A stretch of DNA of 64,000 bases from JANQRX01 sp963663975 (GTDB lineage Bacteria; Pseudomonadota; Alphaproteobacteria; Rhizobiales; Kaistiaceae). The notes under the pieces are model-generated. The model saw only the letters and a list, made by a program, of their open reading frames with translations, was not told the DNA's origin and did no database searches. The stretch spans positions 1 through 64,000 of the forward strand of contig CAXXRA010000011.1 in the NCBI GenBank assembly GCA_963663975.2, in the 5' to 3' direction. How positions within the stretch are numbered: position 1 is the first letter of the stretch; every line of letters starts with the position of its first letter. A program made the position numbers and the translations under genes. Positions 40,024 through 50,942 of the stretch are shown here, piece after piece.

Positions 40024-40039
40024 TTCAAAGCGCTTTCAA
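40024..40039. promoter_or_regulatory. LacI-type operator 1 (aglR side)
   Basis: TTCAAAGCGCTTTCAA contains the palindrome AAAGCGCTTT with central CG, the usual LacI/GalR core. It lies 20 bp upstream of aglR, fit for autoregulation. Confidence 0.75.
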
Positions 40040-40253
40040 AAAAAGATGCAAGGTCTGACATGGCGCTGCCCAGGTATCGGGTTACGTTGCGATGCACAAA
40101 TTCCGCAAGCCATGCGTAATACCTTGAGCCGCAACGGATTAATCGAGGTAGTACGGGCGTCCGCGGATTCGCCAAAGGTATAATTGACGCAGTGCAAAGA
40201 AGGCCGGACGGGTTTGTGGCTTGACTCATCCGGCGGCCGTCAACCATGATAAC

Positions 40254-40271
40254 TTCCAAAGCGCTTTGAAA
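40254..40271. promoter_or_regulatory. LacI-type operator 2 (aglE side)
   Basis: TTCCAAAGCGCTTTGAAA has a perfect 12-bp palindrome CAAAGCGCTTTG, 97 bp upstream of aglE. Spaced 231 bp (centre to centre) from operator 1, which would allow looping. Confidence 0.78.
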
Positions 40272-40367
40272 CGGTCGCTTGAAATCTGGCCGGGACGGGC
40301 GCTTAGTGGAGGAAAGGCGGGTTCGATCAACGGGCGCCTTTAATTGTAGTACTGGGAGGTTGTCGCT

Positions 40368-41723
40368 ATGAAATTACGTTCCCTTCTTATGGGTGCCGCG
40401 GGCTGCGCCATGTTGGTGGGCTCCGCATCGGCGCAGGACCTGAAGTTCGCGGTCGGCGAAGGCGCGTTCAGCTGGGATAGTTTTAACGAGTTCGCTGCCG
40501 CAACGGACCATTCCGGCGAGCGACTCACGGTGTTCGGACCGTGGCTTGGGCCTGACCAGGAGGTTGCCGAAAACGTTCTGGCCTATTTCGCCGAGGCGAC
40601 CGGCGCGGACCTGCGCTATGTCGGTTCGGACAGCTTCGAACAGCAGATCGTCGTTGACGCTGAGGCCGGATCGGCGCCCAACGTGGCGGTCTTTCCGCAA
40701 CCCGGCCTTGCCTCGGACATGGCCGGACGTGGCTTCTTGACGCCGCTTGGGGCGGACATCGGCGATTGGGTGCGCGAGAACTACGCCGCCGGGCAATCCT
40801 GGGTCGATCTGGGGACCTACGAGAACGCAAATGGCGAAAAAGACCTGTTCGGCTTTTTCTATAAGGTCGATGTGAAGTCGCTGGTCTGGTATGTCCCGGA
40901 GAACTTCGAGGACGCGGGCTACGAAATACCCACCACGATGGAAGAGCTGAAGGCGCTCAACGACCAGATCGTCGCCGACGGCGAAACCCCGTGGTGTATC
41001 GGTCTGGGATCGGGCGGTGCGACCGGCTGGCCGGCGACCGACTGGGTCGAGGACATGATGCTGCGGACGCAGGATCCGGGGGTCTACGACCAGTGGGTCA
41101 GCAATGAGATCCCGTTTGACGACCCGAGAATCGTTGCCGCGATCGAGGAATTCGGCGCGTTTGCCCGTAACGACGATTATGTCGCCGGGGGTGCGGGTAC
41201 CGTAGCCTCGACCGATTTCCGCGACAGCCCGAAGGGCCTCTTCGACAGTCCGCCCCAGTGCTACATGCACCGCCAGGCTTCGTTCATTCCGGCCTTTTTC
41301 CCCGAAGGTACGAGCGTCGGCGAGGATGCCGATTTCTTCTATTTCCCGGCTTATGCCGACAAGGATTTGGGGGCCCCGGTACTGGGTGCGGGCACGGTCT
41401 GGTCGATCACCAATGACAGCCCGGCTGCGCACGCGCTGATCGACTTCCTGAAGACGCCAATCGCGCACGAGCTGTGGATGGCTCAGGGTGGCTTCCTGAC
41501 GCCGCACAAGAACGTCAACGGTGACGTCTTCAGCGACCCGACGCTGGCCAAGATGAATGATATCCTGTTGGGCGCGACGACCTTCCGGTTCGATGGCTCC
41601 GACCTGATGCCCGGTGGCGTTGGTGCCGGATCGTTCTGGACGGGAATGGTGGACTACGCCGGTGGCAAGGATGCCGCTGCTGTAGCCGCCGAAATCCAGG
41701 CGTCCTGGGACGCATTGAAGTAG
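40368..41723 (+). CDS. aglE: alpha-glucoside ABC transporter, substrate-binding protein
   Basis: 451 residues. Signal peptide LLMGAAGCAMLVGSASAQ, then a group-1 sugar-binding protein: LTVFGPWLGPDQEVAENVLA, VAVFPQPGLASDMAGRGF and PTTMEELKALNDQIV are characteristic of AglE. Periplasmic receptor for sucrose, trehalose, maltose-type alpha-glucosides. GGGAGG supports the ATG at 40368. First gene of aglEFG-K, followed by a strong hairpin before aglF. Confidence 0.93.
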   Translation: MKLRSLLMGAAGCAMLVGSASAQDLKFAVGEGAFSWDSFNEFAAATDHSGERLTVFGPWLGPDQEVAENVLAYFAEATGADLRYVGSDSFEQQIVVDAEAGSAPNVAVFPQPGLASDMAGRGFLTPLGADIGDWVRENYAAGQSWVDLGTYENANGEKDLFGFFYKVDVKSLVWYVPENFEDAGYEIPTTMEELKALNDQIVADGETPWCIGLGSGGATGWPATDWVEDMMLRTQDPGVYDQWVSNEIPFDDPRIVAAIEEFGAFARNDDYVAGGAGTVASTDFRDSPKGLFDSPPQCYMHRQASFIPAFFPEGTSVGEDADFFYFPAYADKDLGAPVLGAGTVWSITNDSPAAHALIDFLKTPIAHELWMAQGGFLTPHKNVNGDVFSDPTLAKMNDILLGATTFRFDGSDLMPGGVGAGSFWTGMVDYAGGKDAAAVAAEIQASWDALK

Positions 41724-41740
41724 TCGCGGTCTGTCGATAA

Positions 41741-41766
41741 GGACCCCGGGCCGCGGCCCGGGGTCC
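41741..41766 (+). other. strong intercistronic hairpin between aglE and aglF
   Basis: A perfect 26-nt inverted repeat, arms GGACCCCGGGCC and GGCCCGGGGTCC with a 2-nt centre, 18 bp after the aglE stop. There is no T-tract, so it is more likely an mRNA-stabilising or partial-termination structure that raises receptor levels over permeases. Confidence 0.75.
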
Positions 41767-41804
41767 GTCCCACAAGACAAGGCAACACTCCAGGCGGGGG
41801 AGCG

Positions 41805-43040
41805 ATGAACCCAGCAATCCAGGGGCTGATCACCATTACGATCGGTGTCGGCGGCTGCATCGGCTACTTCTATCTCTCCAACCAATTACTCGACAAAGTC
41901 TTTTTCCCGCCGAGCGGCGAGTACGCTGGACGCAACATCAACCGCGCCAACATGATCCGGCCGTGGCTGTTCCTCTTTCCGGCGATGTTCGCGCTGGGCC
42001 TTTACCTCGCCTACCCGGTCGTCGAGACCCTGCGGCTGTCGTTCACCGACCGCGACGCCGGCGGTGCGTTTGTTGGCCTGGCGAATTATCAGCAGATGGT
42101 CGGCGAGGCGAAGTTCTGGGAAGCCTTGCGCAACAACATGCTGTGGCTGATCGTCGTGCCCGCGGCGTCAACAGCGTTCGGGCTGCTGGTCGCGCAGCTC
42201 ACCGACCGGATCGCCTGGGGCAATTTGGCCAAATCCATGATCTTCATGCCGATGGCGATCTCTTTCGTCGGCGCCTCGGTGATTTTCAAGCTGATCTACG
42301 ACGCTCGCCCCGAGGACCAGGAGCAGATCGGCATTTTGAACGCGCTCTGGTTGCAGTTCGACGGCGGTGTCGGGTCGTTCCTGTTCCTCAGGATCTCGCC
42401 GGCGCTGATACTGCTCGCCTTCGCCGCGATCGCCGCCTATGTCGGGTACTTTTTGGCGCGCCCGCTCTTCATCCAAGGTGAGAAGTCCGGTGGCGGCGTA
42501 GCGGTTGTGCTGCGTGCGGTTGTCGGCCTGATCGCCGCCTATCTTGTGGTGCTCTCGCTCAGGAATGTCGTCGACATCTTCGCGGCTGACCTGCCCTATG
42601 GCGAACCGCAGACCTGGCTGACCGCTCCGTTCTACAACAGCTTCTTCCTGATGGTCGTCCTGATCTGGATCCAGACCGGCTTTGCCATGGTGATCCTGTC
42701 GGCGGCGCTGCGCGGCATCCCAGAAGAAACGGTAGAGGCCGCGATCATCGACGGCGCCACTCCGCTCCAGGCTTTTTTCCGCATCAAGGTTCCGCAGATC
42801 GTCAGTACGATCGTCGTGGTCTGGACCACGATTACGCTGACGGTGCTGAAGGTGTTCGACATCGTTTTTGCGATGACCAACGGTCAGTGGGAAACGCAAG
42901 TGCTGGCAAACTACATGTTCGACAAGCTGTTCCGCGCCAACGATTGGGGCGTCGGGTCTGCGTCCGCGATCGTGATCATGCTGCTGGTGTCGCCGATTCT
43001 TGTCTGGAACGTCTACAACGCCCGCAAAGAAATGCGCTGA
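41805..43040 (+). CDS. aglF: alpha-glucoside ABC transporter permease AglF
   Basis: 411 residues with about eight membrane segments. N-terminal IQGLITITIGVGGCIGYFYL and MIRPWLFLFPAMFALGLYLA are typical of AglF; the EAA loop is EETVEAAIIDGATPLQAFFR near residue 310. Inner-membrane half of the channel with AglG. 11 bp upstream of aglG. Confidence 0.93.
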   Translation: MNPAIQGLITITIGVGGCIGYFYLSNQLLDKVFFPPSGEYAGRNINRANMIRPWLFLFPAMFALGLYLAYPVVETLRLSFTDRDAGGAFVGLANYQQMVGEAKFWEALRNNMLWLIVVPAASTAFGLLVAQLTDRIAWGNLAKSMIFMPMAISFVGASVIFKLIYDARPEDQEQIGILNALWLQFDGGVGSFLFLRISPALILLAFAAIAAYVGYFLARPLFIQGEKSGGGVAVVLRAVVGLIAAYLVVLSLRNVVDIFAADLPYGEPQTWLTAPFYNSFFLMVVLIWIQTGFAMVILSAALRGIPEETVEAAIIDGATPLQAFFRIKVPQIVSTIVVVWTTITLTVLKVFDIVFAMTNGQWETQVLANYMFDKLFRANDWGVGSASAIVIMLLVSPILVWNVYNARKEMR

Positions 43041-43051
43041 GGGAAGCGATC

Positions 43052-44203
43052 ATGGACGGAATGGTTGGAACCAGATCAACGCTTACATGGGTCGTACATA
43101 TCTCGGTCGCTCTGCTTGTCGCTGCGTGGCTGTTCCCGACCCTCGGCCTCTTCGTATCGTCGTTTCGCACGACCGACCAGATCAGCGGGTCCGGATGGTG
43201 GGCGGCGTTGTTTCCTTCTGTGCAAAACGAGATCCTCCGCGCCGCCGATCCGGACGACTTCCGCGTCGCCGACGGCGATGTGTTCGTGGTCTCCGGAAAC
43301 CTTTTCGGGGAAGGTTCGCCGAAGGAGATCAGCGTCTGGGGCACCTCGTCTCGCGTGATCGACGTCTATGTCCCCGGCGAGGTGGCCGATCTGGGAGAAG
43401 GCGAAACCATCGCCGTCCAGACCAACGGCAACTACCTCTGGCGGGGTAACGAGGAGCAGCTGAGCGGTCGTGGGCAACGCGTGTTCGTGACAGCCGAGGC
43501 GCCGCCTGAATTCACGTTGGCCAACTACGACAACATGCTGTTCGACGAAAAAAACATCGAAGGCATGGCGAAAGCGTTCCTGAACACGTTGACCGTGACG
43601 ATTCCGGCAACGATCATCCCGATCGTTGTGGCAGCTTTTGCAGCCTACGCGCTCGCGTGGATGAATTTTCCCGGCCGGGCGCTGCTGATCGCGGCGGTCG
43701 TCGGGCTTCTTGTGGTGCCGTTGCAGCTCGCCCTGATCCCGCTGCTTAAGCTGCATCTCGGCATTGGCATCGGCAAAGGCTATCTGGGAGTCTGGCTTGC
43801 CCATACCGGGTTCGGATTACCGCTCGCGATCTATCTCTTGCGCAACTACATGGTCGGCCTTCCGCGCGACATCATTGAAAACGCCAAAGTCGACGGCGCA
43901 ACCGACTTCCAGATTTTCGTCAGGATCATCCTGCCGCTCAGCTTTCCGGCACTGGCCTCGTTCGCGATCTTTCAGTTTCTGTGGACCTGGAACGATCTTC
44001 TGGTGGCCAAGGTCTTCCTGATCGACGCCTCCGGAGAAACAACGGTCATGACCAACCAGATCGTGGAACTGCTGGGAACGCGAGGTGGCAACTGGGAAAT
44101 CCTGGCAACGGCAGCGTTCGTATCCATCGCCGTGCCGCTGGCGGTTTTCTTTGCCATGCAGCGATACCTCGTACGTGGCCTGCTGGCCGGATCGGTGAAG
44201 TAA
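43052..44203 (+). CDS. aglG: alpha-glucoside ABC transporter permease AglG
   Basis: 383 residues. The ATG at 43052 follows GAGGGAAG; an ORF extension into aglF is not real. Between the first and second membrane helix it carries a large periplasmic insertion (about residues 50-160) as AglG proteins do. EAA loop ENAKVDGATDFQIFVRIILP. Partners AglF and AglK. Confidence 0.93.
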   Translation: MDGMVGTRSTLTWVVHISVALLVAAWLFPTLGLFVSSFRTTDQISGSGWWAALFPSVQNEILRAADPDDFRVADGDVFVVSGNLFGEGSPKEISVWGTSSRVIDVYVPGEVADLGEGETIAVQTNGNYLWRGNEEQLSGRGQRVFVTAEAPPEFTLANYDNMLFDEKNIEGMAKAFLNTLTVTIPATIIPIVVAAFAAYALAWMNFPGRALLIAAVVGLLVVPLQLALIPLLKLHLGIGIGKGYLGVWLAHTGFGLPLAIYLLRNYMVGLPRDIIENAKVDGATDFQIFVRIILPLSFPALASFAIFQFLWTWNDLLVAKVFLIDASGETTVMTNQIVELLGTRGGNWEILATAAFVSIAVPLAVFFAMQRYLVRGLLAGSVK

Positions 44204-44280
44204 CGGGCAGATCGCATGCAAACGAACGCAGCGCCAATCAAAGCTGCGCGCATCAATTTGGGTCGGGCGGCGCCCGATCC

Positions 44281-44348
44281 AGAGCCCTTTCAGCCAACTC
44301 GGGGCCAATCGGAAACAGAATTGACCCAGAGTTGGTCGAAAGGACTCT
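44281..44348. mobile_element. 68-bp MITE-like palindrome between aglG and aglK
   Basis: Consists of almost nothing but the two terminal repeats (AGAGCCCTTTCAGCCAACTC and complement ending GGTCGAAAGGACTCT). It lies where an aglA alpha-glucosidase gene is usually found, 78 bp after aglG and 21 bp before aglK. Folded in RNA it would make a long hairpin. Confidence 0.7.
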
Positions 44349-44369
44349 AAACCAGACAGGGATGGACCG

Positions 44370-45461
44370 ATGGCCGATCTGAAGCTGACGAACGTCGGGA
44401 AGACCTACGGAGGAACCGTCGAGGTCCTCACGGATATCAATCTTGATATCGAAAAAGGTGAGTTGGTCGTGTTCGTGGGACCGTCCGGCTGCGGCAAGTC
44501 CACGTTGCTACGGATGATTGCCGGCTTGGAAACCATTACCACAGGGACGCTGGAGATCGACGGGCAGGTCGTGAATGACGTGCCGCCGGCACAGCGCGGG
44601 ATCGCAATGGTGTTCCAATCCTACGCCCTGTATCCGCACATGACCGTTCGCGACAACATGAGCTTTGCGCTGAAGCTGGCGAAGAAATCGCGGCAGGAGA
44701 TCGAGGCAGCCGTCAGTCAGGCCGCGCAGGTCCTCCAGTTGGAACCTTTCCTCGATCGCCTGCCAAAGGCGCTGTCCGGCGGCCAGCGTCAGCGCGTTGC
44801 GATCGGTCGGTCGATCGTGCGTGATCCCAAGGTCTACTTGTTTGACGAGCCGCTCTCCAATCTCGACGCGGCCTTGCGGGTCGCCACCCGGATCGAGATC
44901 GCCCAACTCAAGGAGTCGATGCCCGACAGCACCATGGTTTACGTGACCCACGATCAGGTGGAAGCCATGACCCTGGCGACCCGCATCGTCGTCCTTACCG
45001 TCGGCGAGGGCATCGGTCAGGTCGGCACACCGTTGGAGCTTTATCAGCGGCCACAGAACGAGTTCGTGGCCCAATTCATAGGGTCGCCCGCGATGAACCT
45101 GCTGCCGGGCGAGATCGTGGGCACCGGCGAACGGACCACGGTCAAGCTCGACGGAGGCGGCGTTGCGGTTTCGGCAGTCCCGACGCGAAGCTCGGACGAA
45201 GGCCTGAAAGTCAACGTGGGCGTACGACCGGAGGATCTCGTCGAAACCGAGGAGAATTTTCTGTTCGAAGGCAAAGTCAATATCACCGAGGCGCTGGGCG
45301 AAGTGACCCTGCTTCACTTCGACAAAGTGCACGATCAGGTCGCCGTGCTTGCCAAGCTACCCGGCATTCACGCCGATCTTCGCGGAAATTCGGTCAACTT
45401 GACGGCCGATCCGCCCAAGGTGCAGGTCTTCCACCAAGGCATTTCGCTCTACTACCGCTGA
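44370..45461 (+). CDS. aglK: alpha-glucoside ABC transporter ATPase
   Basis: 363 residues. Walker A GPSGCGKST, signature LSGGQRQRVAIGR, Walker B VYLFDEPLSNLD, His switch YVTHDQVEAMT, and a C-terminal MalK/UgpC-type TOBE regulatory domain. Energises AglFG. Separated from aglG by the MITE, so expression may depend on readthrough or a new promoter. Confidence 0.94.
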   Translation: MADLKLTNVGKTYGGTVEVLTDINLDIEKGELVVFVGPSGCGKSTLLRMIAGLETITTGTLEIDGQVVNDVPPAQRGIAMVFQSYALYPHMTVRDNMSFALKLAKKSRQEIEAAVSQAAQVLQLEPFLDRLPKALSGGQRQRVAIGRSIVRDPKVYLFDEPLSNLDAALRVATRIEIAQLKESMPDSTMVYVTHDQVEAMTLATRIVVLTVGEGIGQVGTPLELYQRPQNEFVAQFIGSPAMNLLPGEIVGTGERTTVKLDGGGVAVSAVPTRSSDEGLKVNVGVRPEDLVETEENFLFEGKVNITEALGEVTLLHFDKVHDQVAVLAKLPGIHADLRGNSVNLTADPPKVQVFHQGISLYYR

Positions 45462-45778
45462 AGGCGAACGCTTTACCCTCAATTTCGACCTTTGGTGCGC
45501 TGAAAGGCCGTTTCCCGACGATAGGAGAGGGCAGGGCTACAGGGGACGCGGTTTTTTGAAGGTTGGCTTAGGCGGTGAGAATTTGGGCTTGAACTTGCCC
45601 GGTGCGTAAAATTTTCTCGTCCTGCGGCGCGGTTTCAGAGTGAACTCTTCTCAATCCTAACTCTTTCTTTTACGATCGAAACGCCTATCGAGTGATTCCC
45701 GGATCAGCGCGCACACGCGCTTCCCCGTCAAGACCCTCTCGTCACCTCGTAACGGCGCCTTCGCACCGTTCGTGCGAG
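45462..45778. other. intergenic, no gene supported
   Basis: A short basic reading on the minus strand ends at about 45538 (FYAPGKFKPKFSPPKPTFKK) but has no start codon. Otherwise nothing recognisable; no terminator seen after aglK. Confidence 0.4.
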
Positions 45779-46171
45779 CTACTCCTCAAAGCGACTCGTG
45801 GCGTCACGATCGCGGTCGTATCGTCTCGTGAGCGGAAACGGCGGCAACCAGGACTCGCGACGGACGATCCAGCTTTCGTAGGTCGGCATCAGTTGGTCAG
45901 GGGCATCCAGGGACCCTATGTGCACTTCGATTTCGTCTGCGCTGCGTGCAAAAACGGACGAACCGCAGCGCGGACAGAAAAACCGTCCGGCGTAGTCGCG
46001 CGTCTCACCTTCGATCGTCACCGCATCCTCAGCAAACACCGCGGAGGCATAAAAAAGGGCGCCATGATGTTTGCGACAGTCCAGGCAATGGCAAATGCCA
46101 ACCCGGTATGGGAGTCCCGACGCCACAATTCGGACGTTGCCGCACAGGCAACCGCCGGTGAACCGGTCCAT
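45779..46171 (-). CDS. GFA-family (CENP-V-type) zinc protein
   Basis: 130 residues. CLCGNVRIVASG, HCLDCRKHHGALF and FFCPRCGSSVFAR give the Cys pairs that bind two zinc ions in this family, which includes glutathione-dependent formaldehyde-activating enzyme relatives. Actual activity unknown. Single gene. Confidence 0.9.
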   Translation of the reverse strand: MDRFTGGCLCGNVRIVASGLPYRVGICHCLDCRKHHGALFYASAVFAEDAVTIEGETRDYAGRFFCPRCGSSVFARSADEIEVHIGSLDAPDQLMPTYESWIVRRESWLPPFPLTRRYDRDRDATSRFEE

Positions 46172-46769
46172 GCTGGGTCTCCTCTATACCGACATTCCCC
46201 AGATGACCCCCAGACTTGGCCCCGATGGTAGCCGAACAGGTCCCGTTTCGGAACCATGAACGGCATTTTGGCCCGACGGGACGAGCTTCACGAAGTCGAG
46301 CCGCAGCACCCCGGATTCACTTTCACCCATCGGGTGGGCCATTCCATCCTCTCCAATCCGACAACAACACATTGATTCTTATATCAGAATCTTGCCGCAC
46401 CACCACCAAGTCGTTGCTTCACCCGGGGAATGGGGGTTCACAGCAGGCGACTTCATCGCCGGGCGGCAGGGCCTGGGAGATGCCGATGGAAGGCGAGCGG
46501 GCGCCTGTGGCCGCGTAGGACATCTTTGCCGCCGCCGGCTTCACTGGGCCCGATGGCGCGGCCGGCATTCTAGGTTTGGCGTCCGCCGCAGGCTGGACGT
46601 TTCGCCTGCCGTTGTCGCCGCGCCAAATCATGCCCAACCGCGGCCGATCCTGGCGGCGGAAATCTTTTTCTCCCCCCGCACCCGACTTTGGAATGCCCGT
46701 CGTCGTTGGCCAGCGGCGAAAATCCTAAATCTGTGATGATGATTCCAGACGTTCCCGCGAGAGTGCGAC
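46172..46769. other. 598-bp intergenic region upstream of cysG
   Basis: Divergent promoters for the GFA gene and the cys operon must lie here. A minus-strand reading near 46420-46520 (MSYAATGARSPSIGISQALP) has no family match. I see no known riboswitch or clear palindrome. Confidence 0.4.
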
Positions 46770-48185
46770 ATGGCACTGCAAACAAGAAAACTTGGCGTGT
46801 TTCCGGCTTTCCACAAGGTCGAGGGGCGCAACGTCGTGGTGGTCGGCGGCGGCGATGCCGCAGCGGCCAAGATCCGGCTGCTGGCTGAAACCAGGGCAAA
46901 CGTCGTGCTCTACGCCGGCTCATTGGAGAAGGACACCGGCGCGGCGCTGATCGCCGCCCATGGCGAATGGCGTGGCGCGCTGCCGGTCGTGGCCGACCTC
47001 AAGGGTGCGGCGCTGGTTTTCGTTGCCACCGGCTCCGCCGACATCGACGCCTCGGTGCGGCACATCGCGGCCGAGGCCGGCGTTCCGGTCAATGTGGTCG
47101 ACCGTCCCGAACTCTGCGATTTCTATACGCCGGCATTGGTCAACCGCGCGCCGCTGGCGGTGGCGATCGGCAGCGAAGGGGTTGCGCCGGTGCTCACCCG
47201 GCATGTCCGTGCCCGGATCGAGGCCCTGCTTGCGCCGGCCTTCGGCGATCTGGCCGGGTTGGCGGAGCGCCTGCGCCGGCGGGTCGGCGAGTCGCTGGCT
47301 ACGTTCGGCGATCGCCGTCGTTACTGGGCACGCTTCTTCTCCGGTTCGATCGCCGAAAAGGTGTTCGCCGGGCGCATGGCCGAAGCCGAGAGCGAAGCGC
47401 TTCAGCTGCTCGAAATCGATCCGGTCCGCACCGGCCATGTTTCGCTGGTTGGAGCCGGCCCCGGCGCCGAAGATCTGCTGACCCTGCGTGCCCAGCGCGC
47501 GCTGCAGGAGGCCGATGTCATCGTCTACGACCGTCTGGTTCCCGACGCGATCGTTGCCATGGGTCGCCGCGACGCCCGCCGCATCTATGTCGGCAAGGCC
47601 AAGGGCGATCACGCGATGAGCCAGCGGGCGGTCAATTCACTGCTGGTCAAGGAGGCGCGGGCCGGTCACCGCGTGGTGCGGCTGAAATCTGGCGACCCGC
47701 TGATCTACGGACGCGCGGGCGAGGAAATGGCCGCGCTCAGGGCGACCGGTATATCGTTCGATGTCGTTCCCGGCATCACCGCCGCCTTTGCCGCCGCGGC
47801 CGAGAACGAGATCCCGCTGACCCTGCGCGAGACATCCTCCTCGCTGGTGTTCGCCACCGGCCATGACGCCAACGGCGAAACGCTGCCGGACTGGGCCAAG
47901 TTGGCGCTCACCGGGTCGACGGTTGCGGTCTATATGGGCCGCAGCGTTGCCGCCGGTGTTGCCGCGCGGCTGGTCGAGGCCGGACTTTCGGCCGCCACGC
48001 CGGCCGCGGTGATCGAGAACGCTTCGCGTGCCGACAAGCGCGCCTATGCCGGGCGGCTTGACCAACTGGCTGACATGACCGCCAAGCCCGAACTGTCCGG
48101 ACCGGTCCTCATCATCATCGGCGACGTGGTGGCCAAGGGCGCGATCGGCGTGGCGCCGGCCGCGCTTTCCGAACTCGCGGCTTAA
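46770..48185 (+). CDS. cysG: siroheme synthase (multifunctional CysG)
   Basis: 471 residues, two fused modules: N-terminal precorrin-2 dehydrogenase/ferrochelatase (GGGDAAAAKIRLLAE NAD site, about 1-210) and C-terminal uroporphyrinogen-III methyltransferase (LVGAGPGAEDLLTLRAQRAL, VVRLKSGDPLIYGRAGEE). Makes siroheme for the sulfite reductase encoded downstream. First gene of the cysG-DUF2849-cysI-cysH-DUF934 operon. Confidence 0.95.
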   Translation: MALQTRKLGVFPAFHKVEGRNVVVVGGGDAAAAKIRLLAETRANVVLYAGSLEKDTGAALIAAHGEWRGALPVVADLKGAALVFVATGSADIDASVRHIAAEAGVPVNVVDRPELCDFYTPALVNRAPLAVAIGSEGVAPVLTRHVRARIEALLAPAFGDLAGLAERLRRRVGESLATFGDRRRYWARFFSGSIAEKVFAGRMAEAESEALQLLEIDPVRTGHVSLVGAGPGAEDLLTLRAQRALQEADVIVYDRLVPDAIVAMGRRDARRIYVGKAKGDHAMSQRAVNSLLVKEARAGHRVVRLKSGDPLIYGRAGEEMAALRATGISFDVVPGITAAFAAAAENEIPLTLRETSSSLVFATGHDANGETLPDWAKLALTGSTVAVYMGRSVAAGVAARLVEAGLSAATPAAVIENASRADKRAYAGRLDQLADMTAKPELSGPVLIIIGDVVAKGAIGVAPAALSELAA

Positions 48186-48197
48186 AGGGGTTCCCAG

Positions 48198-48536
48198 ATG
48201 TTCAAGGAGGCCAAGCAAGGCGCGCCCAAGGTGATCACCAGCAACCGGCTCGGCGATGGGCTGGTGGTTTTCCTGACCGCCGATGGCGGCTGGTCGCTCA
48301 ACATTGCCGACGCCCGGCTGCTGCAGGACGGCCCCGACCTCGACGAGGCTCTGGCCTACGGCAAGGCGCAGCACGATGCGCAGGTGGTCATCGATCCCTA
48401 CGCCATCGCGATTGAGGAAACCGACGGCGGTCCCGTCCCCACGCGCCTGCGCGAACGGATCCGCGCCGATCGCGGTCCGACCGTGCCCTATGGCGAGGCG
48501 GAACGGACCATGCTTGCCGGGCGGAGCGGAGCTTAG
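48198..48536 (+). CDS. DUF2849 family protein
   Basis: 112 residues, APKVITSNRLGDGLVVFLTA start. Always found between siroheme synthase and sulfite reductase in alphaproteobacteria; function unknown, presumably a sulfite reductase accessory. 12 bp after cysG and 6 bp before cysI. Confidence 0.9.
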   Translation: MFKEAKQGAPKVITSNRLGDGLVVFLTADGGWSLNIADARLLQDGPDLDEALAYGKAQHDAQVVIDPYAIAIEETDGGPVPTRLRERIRADRGPTVPYGEAERTMLAGRSGA

Positions 48537-48542
48537 TGAACG

Positions 48543-50187
<1,645 letters not shown>

Positions 50188-50201
<14 letters not shown>

Positions 50202-50940
50202 CGCGCTGGCGCGGGTTTTCGATCCCCAGGATCAGGCCGTTGACCTGGCCGCCGATTTCAACGACCGCTATGGCGGACTGGCAACGCCGGAGTTGATCGC
50301 GCTTGCGCTTGAGGAACTTTTTCCGGGGCGTACCGCGCTGGTCTCCAGCTTCGGTGCCGAATCGGCGGTGCTCCTGCATCTGATGTCCGAGATCGACCGG
50401 GCGACGCCGGTGATCTTTCTCGACACCGGGCGCCTGTTTGCCGAAACGCTGGAATACCGTACCAGGCTGACCGAGCGACTTGGGCTGAGCGATGTCCGCA
50501 CCCTGACGCCGGATTCGCAGGCGCTGCGCGCCGAGGACCCGCATCGAGCGTTGTGGATGACCAATCCCGATCTCTGCTGCCATATCCGCAAGACCGAGCC
50601 ACTGCAGCGGGCGCTGTTCGGCTTCGACGCCTGGTTCACCGGTCGCAAGCGGTTTCAGGGCGGCCAGCGGGCCGAATTGCCGCTGTTCGAAGCCGATGGC
50701 CGGCGCATCAAGATCAATCCCCTGACCCACTGGAGCGCCGAGCGACTGCACGACCACATGACACGCCACGATCTGCCGGCCCATCCTCTGGCCGGCAAGG
50801 GCTATGCCTCGATCGGCTGCGTCCCGTGCACCAGCCGCACCCGGCCGGGCGAAGAGCAACGGGCGGGGCGGTGGCGCGGCCTGGCCAAGGACGAATGCGG
50901 GATCCACACCGGCCTGGAAGCTGACGGCAGCGGCATCTGA
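50188..50940 (+). CDS. cysH: adenylylsulfate (APS) reductase
   Basis: 250 residues. AAGGAGG precedes ATG 50188. The PAPS-reductase fold opens with TALVSSFGAESAVLLHLMS. Two Cys pairs, CC in DLCCHIRK and CxxC in GCVPCTSR, are the 4Fe-4S ligands that mark APS rather than PAPS reductases; the catalytic Cys is in ECGIHTG. Reduces APS to sulfite. Confidence 0.94.
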
Positions 50941-50942
50941 CC

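Noticed and set aside
44281..44348. The palindrome as the terminator of aglG
   Set aside because: No T-tract, and it carries the same terminal sequence as the other MITE copies; a termination effect is possible but secondary.
46172..46769. A SAM or cobalamin riboswitch ahead of cysG
   Set aside because: No recognisable conserved core or pairing pattern could be found by eye.
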